Positions 60,701 through 64,000 of a stretch of DNA of 64,000 nucleotides are shown in pieces. The stretch is from an uncultured Carboxylicivirga sp. (GTDB lineage: Bacteria > Bacteroidota > Bacteroidia > Bacteroidales > Marinilabiliaceae). The stretch covers positions 248,001 to 312,000 of the forward strand of contig CANNEA010000003.1 in assembly GCA_947503525.1 (NCBI GenBank), given 5' to 3'. The notes under the pieces were generated by a model that saw only the letters and a program-made list of their open reading frames with translations, was not told the DNA's origin and made no database searches. The position numbers and the translations under genes are program-made. The stretch's first letter is position 1, and each line of letters begins with the position of its first letter.

Positions 60701-62173
60701 CGAAAGCTCAATGATTTGTTGTCGAATTGGATGCTCAGGTAGCCCCATGTATTTTGCATATTCTGCAGCGGTAAAGAGTTCGTCATGATAAAATCGACTG
60801 CAATTTTTTAAACCTTGTAAGGGGTGCATGGCATCCATTCCCTGAAGCCGATTGTAAAATTCCTCTCGGAAGTAGCTGAGTGACTCAAAGAAAGCCTGAT
60901 TTTGGGCAGCACCGGAAAGCATGCGCAGATCCATCCACTGACTTCCAACTTTCCATTTAATTAACTCCACATCCATACTCACATTATGGAAAGTATTAAA
61001 ATATGGACTTAAGGCTAATCCCTCTCCATTTCTAATTAGATGTATTTCATCTAACTCGGCCATGTATTTAAAAATCAGACCAGGGTGGTAAACAAAAGCC
61101 GTATCAAGAGAAATACGAATTTCAGTATCATTACTTAATATTTGATCCTTTCTCAAAGCAAAGTATAATGATTTGGCAGTCATAAATACCGTATCGTTTC
61201 TTGATACTTTTATTGTAGCTGGGTTTTCATTGGTTCCAGCTCCAAGAAACTTTGCACCGTTTTGCGCAAATCCACCTTCATAATCGATGTTGGGATGTAT
61301 TTTTTCAATACTAAAACGTTGCTCAGTAGTAACGAATTGAGGGTAAATGGTAGCTGATGGCGAGTTAATTGCCATCACTTTGTGCTTAATCCGGCCTTCT
61401 AAAGGATTATCAAAATAGTGACGATTATAAAATTGCACAGAATCCAATTCTAGTTGAGGGTGATCCATCTCCACTTCATATTCTCCAAAAGTGGCATATA
61501 CCATATTGGCTTCAAAATTAGATCTTTCCCAGGTAATTCGCCCCTTTTTGCCTTTCCAAAGCTTGTCTAAAGGATAAAATGTTCCTTGTGTATCATAAAT
61601 AATGATACTGTCATTTTTAGAGTGACAAACTAAGTTGGTAGGTGCCACATGTATAACCAGTTTATCCCCTTCGTAATCATACCTAAATTCATTGGTATGG
61701 CATTGCCAGCTTACTGCCGGCGTTGAGAAGATGGTATTCGTTGCTATTAAATCGGCACTTATTTGTAAGAAAGATTTAAGGTGGCGAAGAGCAAATCGTT
61801 TGGTATTAAGAAGTTTTGTGACTGTATTATGCCAGTTGTTAAAACTATCATTGGCATGACCTTTATTTTTGAATGTCATAATTGCCGACAGATAGGTATG
61901 GTAATCAGGGTAGGGGCGTGCCTTTTTAATGGCCAGTTTATTACAAGTGCTTATAACCAATTGCTTAAGGTCTTCATCGATTTCAGGATCGAGCCAAAAC
62001 AACTCGAATTCTTCCATGTAAGCCTTAGCAGCCTTTTTATCTGCAACATTCTTAAAGAGCTCTTTCATCTCTTCAAGAAATATTTCCGGAGCCTCGCTAA
62101 ATTTATTAGTTTGTGCGTAAGAAGGAAATATGATATATATAAATAGAAATAAAGCTAGTAAACGTTTAATCAT
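57764..62173 (-). CDS. Very large secreted protein, 1469 residues, function unknown
   Basis: The ATG at 62173 gives a clean signal peptide (LLALFLFIYIIFPSYAQ); the longer frame opens at TTG. The mature part is almost entirely beta-rich after a helical start of about 120 residues (FLEEMKELFKNVADKKAAKAY). Segments such as GKIKLTPYGVTGRGTFFMNH, DLSNAGLKGNGVLHYETST and FNLVGADMEGVSFSTTNLIA repeat in style, recalling LptA/OstA-like or AsmA-like repeat sheets, but I cannot assign a family. There is no C-terminal type IX sorting domain and no lipobox. It lies 46 bases after prmA and may share its transcript. A role in envelope biogenesis is only a guess. Confidence 0.82.
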   Translation of the reverse strand: MIKRLLALFLFIYIIFPSYAQTNKFSEAPEIFLEEMKELFKNVADKKAAKAYMEEFELFWLDPEIDEDLKQLVISTCNKLAIKKARPYPDYHTYLSAIMTFKNKGHANDSFNNWHNTVTKLLNTKRFALRHLKSFLQISADLIATNTIFSTPAVSWQCHTNEFRYDYEGDKLVIHVAPTNLVCHSKNDSIIIYDTQGTFYPLDKLWKGKKGRITWERSNFEANMVYATFGEYEVEMDHPQLELDSVQFYNRHYFDNPLEGRIKHKVMAINSPSATIYPQFVTTEQRFSIEKIHPNIDYEGGFAQNGAKFLGAGTNENPATIKVSRNDTVFMTAKSLYFALRKDQILSNDTEIRISLDTAFVYHPGLIFKYMAELDEIHLIRNGEGLALSPYFNTFHNVSMDVELIKWKVGSQWMDLRMLSGAAQNQAFFESLSYFREEFYNRLQGMDAMHPLQGLKNCSRFYHDELFTAAEYAKYMGLPEHPIRQQIIELSFYGFIGYNVNTDEITIRQRLRDYLLFRIGKKDFDVIRFNSLTPGEITNARLDLKNYDLNLNGVESISICDHQNVVFFPRNKEIILKENRNFIFNGTINAGMLNLFGNGFKFSYEDFRIDMSNIDSLRMKVQSGEADYFGQPLLKTVDNTIAQLSGYLQIDEADNKSGAKRNAHFPILNSAIESYVYFDRKDIQNGVYAKDEFFFTLDPFEMDSINTLSRGNFNFGGVFESNIFPTFRENLTIRPDYSLGFKRTTPEEGYPIYDEKANFTSTIDLSNAGLKGNGVLHYETSTSHSEEFTFKPNQTIGQAHKFTVDKRIEGTKYPDVQANYIAIDYLPEKEELHAQSQEENFTMFSKEAELKGKIKLTPYGVTGRGTFFMNHANLVSKEMDFSDHTVVADSANFNLVGADMEGVSFSTTNLIANIDFETRQGTFSSRSGGSRVDFTDNRYISYISEFSWDMDKNDIYMGARGSKGNRFISTHRRQDSLSFYVPMARYDVEFKTIYAEEVKQIDVGDANLMLNDGFVTIREDAAIDPLDSVKVLLQKDTSFMHVLYDSRINVLGKYSYNGYGKYDYFNGEGKKLTLDMHQIELNKEGQTEAEGNITEKDLFTFNKHFAYKGKVKLEALYKELAFDGGAQMLHRCPRGPQTYIRFDSRMDPNNVRIPINEETENFEYNKIYKDFFITKDSTHVYSSFLEDREDYSDIPMLTGEGYLIYNEANNSFDIASEQKHANPDSIGKIIRFQESDCNIQAEGVFDMGVDLGQVKLSSVGTLLDQRDDNIITTSSMLGVDFFFNNEALDLLYTSIINSGASDAKLSKETYTKRMAEWIGHKKAIKIEGERNRTGASEALPIELQHLLLFNNIDFEWDSKKRAYVADGEAELAYLKQFIVNKKAKVQAEIVRKRSGNSLDMYIEFDADNWVYFTYKNGMMQTLSSNKEYNTIVQALKADERKQKVGIGEKSFTFIMAPESKKKRFLSRFN

Positions 62174-62219
62174 ATAATTGAGTTTCAACCACTACTTGTT
62201 TGGCATTCAATACTATCTG

Positions 62220-63059
62220 CTATTCGGCTAATTTATACGCAGCTGCCACCCAATTGTTTTCCATTTTTTGCGAAATGTATTCAAGTCTGTTTTTCTTACA
62301 TTCTTCATTGATTAAATCCAGGTCTTCAGAATAAAATCCACTTAAGAATAATTGTCCACCTGTATTCAATGAATTAGCATAATTCTTGATGTCGTTAAGT
62401 AATATATTTCTATTAATATTGGTCAAAATAATGTCGAATCGTTCTTTTTCTATAAGGGCTGCATCTCCAATTTTGATCGTCATGTTGTTCACATTGTTAA
62501 GATGAATATTGTCATATGCATTGTTATAAGCCCATTCATCTATATCAATACCTAAAACAGATTCTGCACCTCTCATGGAACAAAGGATACCTAAAATTCC
62601 TGTTCCGCAACCCATATCCAGCACTTGAGTATTTTTGAATTTACACTCAAGAATATGTTGGATCATTAAACTAGTAGTAGCATGGTGGCCTGTACCAAAA
62701 GCCATTTTGGGTTCTATTAATATTTCGTACTTAGTATTCTCTTCTATTTTGTGGAAAGGACTTCGTACACAACATTCATTGCCAATTACAATTGGTTGAA
62801 AGAAATTATCTTCCCATACTTTATTCCAATTCTGATCAGCAATTACTTCCGATGAGAAACCAAGTGTAGTATTTTCAAAAGGAAGCTCTAAAGTTTTAAG
62901 CTTGTCAGCTTCATATAGATTACTTGGAATATAAGCATCAAAACCTAAATCACTCTCACTGAAACTTTCATAGCCTAATTCTCCCATTTGAGCCATCAAC
63001 AAGTCGTTGGCTATTTCATTCAATGGTTTGACTGTTACTGATACCTTAGTGTATTCCAT
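62220..63059 (-). CDS. prmA: Ribosomal protein L11 methyltransferase
   Basis: A 279-residue class I SAM methyltransferase that trimethylates ribosomal protein L11. The N-terminal recognition domain has MEYTKVSVTVKPLNEIANDL and the catalytic domain has MAFGTGHHATTSLMI, VLDMGCGTGILGIL and TNINRNILL, the NxNxxxL signature typical for PrmA. The ATG at 63059 is used because the -7 element of the promoter lies at 63070-63077 and family members start there; the longer frame adds a sequence that overlaps the kinase gene. Confidence 0.93.
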   Translation of the reverse strand: MEYTKVSVTVKPLNEIANDLLMAQMGELGYESFSESDLGFDAYIPSNLYEADKLKTLELPFENTTLGFSSEVIADQNWNKVWEDNFFQPIVIGNECCVRSPFHKIEENTKYEILIEPKMAFGTGHHATTSLMIQHILECKFKNTQVLDMGCGTGILGILCSMRGAESVLGIDIDEWAYNNAYDNIHLNNVNNMTIKIGDAALIEKERFDIILTNINRNILLNDIKNYANSLNTGGQLFLSGFYSEDLDLINEECKKNRLEYISQKMENNWVAAAYKLAE

Positions 63060-63069
63060 CTTTTTTTTG

Positions 63070-63077
63070 CAAAAGTA
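63070..63077 (-). promoter_or_regulatory. Minus-strand promoter -7 element (TActTTTG) of prmA
   Basis: CAAAAGTA on the plus strand reads TACTTTTG on the minus strand. It lies just past the stop of the upstream kinase and predicts a leader of only about 5 nt. Confidence 0.6.
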
Positions 63078-63078
63078 G

Positions 63079-64000
63079 CTAAAAGATTCGTTCCAATAAT
63101 CGTTCTTCGGTAGGAAGAGTAAAGTAAAAAGTAGACTCTTGTCCTTCAATTGACTCAACCCAAATTTCTCCTCCGAGAAGCTGAATGAGGTTTTTGCTAA
63201 TGGCTAATCCAAGTCCTGTACCTTCATATAGTCGTAATGTATCGTGATGGTCAACTTTTTGAAAAGCTTTGAAGATTGTTTTTTGTTTGGATTCTGGTAT
63301 GCCAATGCCTGTGTCTCTGACATAAACTTTATGGAAACTCCCTTTGTTGGAATAATAAGGAGAAACGCCAATGGTAATTGAACCTTTCTCGGTGAATTTA
63401 ATGGCATTTTCGAGAAGGTTTCGTAGTATCTGCTGTATTCTAAGTTCATCAGAATTAATGATGCATTTCATTTCTGATTTGGGTGTTTTAAACTCTAATT
63501 TCAAACCTTTATTTTCCACCTTAATTTTATATTGCTGCAATATATCGTCCAACAATTGGCACATATCTATTGGTTTGCTTATGATTTTTAGCGTTCCTGA
63601 TTCAATTCGGCTTAAATCCAGTATGTCATCAATCAATACCAATAGCGATTCACTATTCATACGAATATAACTTATGAAATTTTCGCGTTCATCATCATCA
63701 AGGTGTGAGGTTTCGAGAAGTGTAGAAAAGCCAATGATGGCATTCATTGGTGTTCTTATTTCATGGCTAATATTCGCTAAAAATGAAGACATTAGTTTCT
63801 CAGAAGCTTCTGCTTTATTTTTTGCCTTCTCCAAATCAACGGTTCTTATTTCAACAAGTTCTTCCAGATGATGCTTATGCACATCCAACTCGTTTCTTTG
63901 TTTTAAGATTTCTTCGTTTTGAGATTGTATTTCTTCTTGTTTGTCTTCCAGAGTATTGAAAGCGTTTAATAAGTCATTTGTTTTTATTTTAACCAAAGAT
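63079..64000 (-). CDS. Histidine kinase, C-terminal part (5' end outside window)
   Basis: The frame is open to the right edge, so the N-terminal sensor is missing; the first apparent start at 63996 is TTG and is not credible. The visible 300 or so residues hold a coiled-coil (KQEEIQSQNEEILKQRNELDVH, common after sensor or two-component-propeller domains), the H box FLANISHEIRTPMNAI, the N box QILRNLLENAIKFTEKG, the G1 box VRDTGIGIPE, the F box IFKAFQKVD and the G2 box EGTGLGLAISKNL. It ends at LLERIF, so there is no C-terminal receiver or helix-turn-helix domain. No regulator gene is next to it in the window. Confidence 0.93.
   Translation of the reverse strand, partial: SLVKIKTNDLLNAFNTLEDKQEEIQSQNEEILKQRNELDVHKHHLEELVEIRTVDLEKAKNKAEASEKLMSSFLANISHEIRTPMNAIIGFSTLLETSHLDDDERENFISYIRMNSESLLVLIDDILDLSRIESGTLKIISKPIDMCQLLDDILQQYKIKVENKGLKLEFKTPKSEMKCIINSDELRIQQILRNLLENAIKFTEKGSITIGVSPYYSNKGSFHKVYVRDTGIGIPESKQKTIFKAFQKVDHHDTLRLYEGTGLGLAISKNLIQLLGGEIWVESIEGQESTFYFTLPTEERLLERIF

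Overview
The window comes from the chromosome of an AT-rich member of the Bacteroidota, most likely the Bacteroidales/Marinilabiliales. The evidence is a SusC/SusD pair, promoters of the Bacteroidota form TAnnTTTG, almost no Shine-Dalgarno sequences, a complete moxR-DUF58-batABCDE operon, RprXY-like regulators, DUF2027/Smr, DUF4097, DUF3298 and DUF6132 proteins, and a cysteate synthase. There is no rRNA, tRNA, CRISPR array, insertion sequence or phage gene. The content is mostly core and housekeeping genes with a few accessory blocks.

Layout. 1-2.5 kb: the end of an acyl-CoA dehydrogenase gene, then a cysteate synthase (a sulfonolipid precursor enzyme). 2.5-5.5 kb: a structured intergenic region, an AraC-type regulator, a small protein, a PhnA-domain protein and a GNAT acetyltransferase. 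5.5-11 kb: an orphan SusC/SusD nutrient importer whose long leader carries an operator-like palindrome and a possible hydrophobic micro-ORF. 11-20.7 kb: SMP-30-like lipoprotein, threonine dehydrogenase, DUF6132 protein, a secreted unknown, Hsp90 (htpG), a nucleotide pyrophosphatase-type lipoprotein, the acetate transporter satP and a CPBP protease. 20.7-25.6 kb: a two-component system with a DUF4097 protein downstream and a divergently transcribed secreted protein. The shared promoter region holds five TTAAC(C) boxes, four of them at 10-11 bp steps. 26-34.7 kb: the Bat operon on the minus strand. 35-38.7 kb: PHP phosphatase, a BFD-like ferredoxin with an altered ligand, queA and a DUF2027/Smr protein.

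38.7-46.2 kb: a small ORF, a degenerate 40-bp tandem repeat array, and a metal-efflux locus made of two His-rich small proteins and an RND adaptor/pump/outer-membrane factor. The pump and outer-membrane genes both have perfect Shine-Dalgarno octamers, which is odd for this phylum. 46.3-50.3 kb: ABC-F ATPase plus rlmB (ribosome-linked operon) and a UroD-type methyltransferase. 50.4-57.7 kb: secreted DUF6263-like protein, a DUF3352-like/MORN fusion, asnA, an MFS transporter, a Cys-rich unknown and an RsmI-like methylase. 57.7-64 kb, minus strand: a 1469-residue secreted protein of unknown function, prmA, and the 3' part of a histidine kinase cut by the window end.

Several start codons were set from promoter position, signal peptides or because the longest frame began at TTG; these cases are noted. 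No complete undescribed defence or mobile system was found. The most informative new signals are the phased regulator boxes, the 40-bp array, the CxH ferredoxin, the SD-bearing efflux genes and the long SusC leader.
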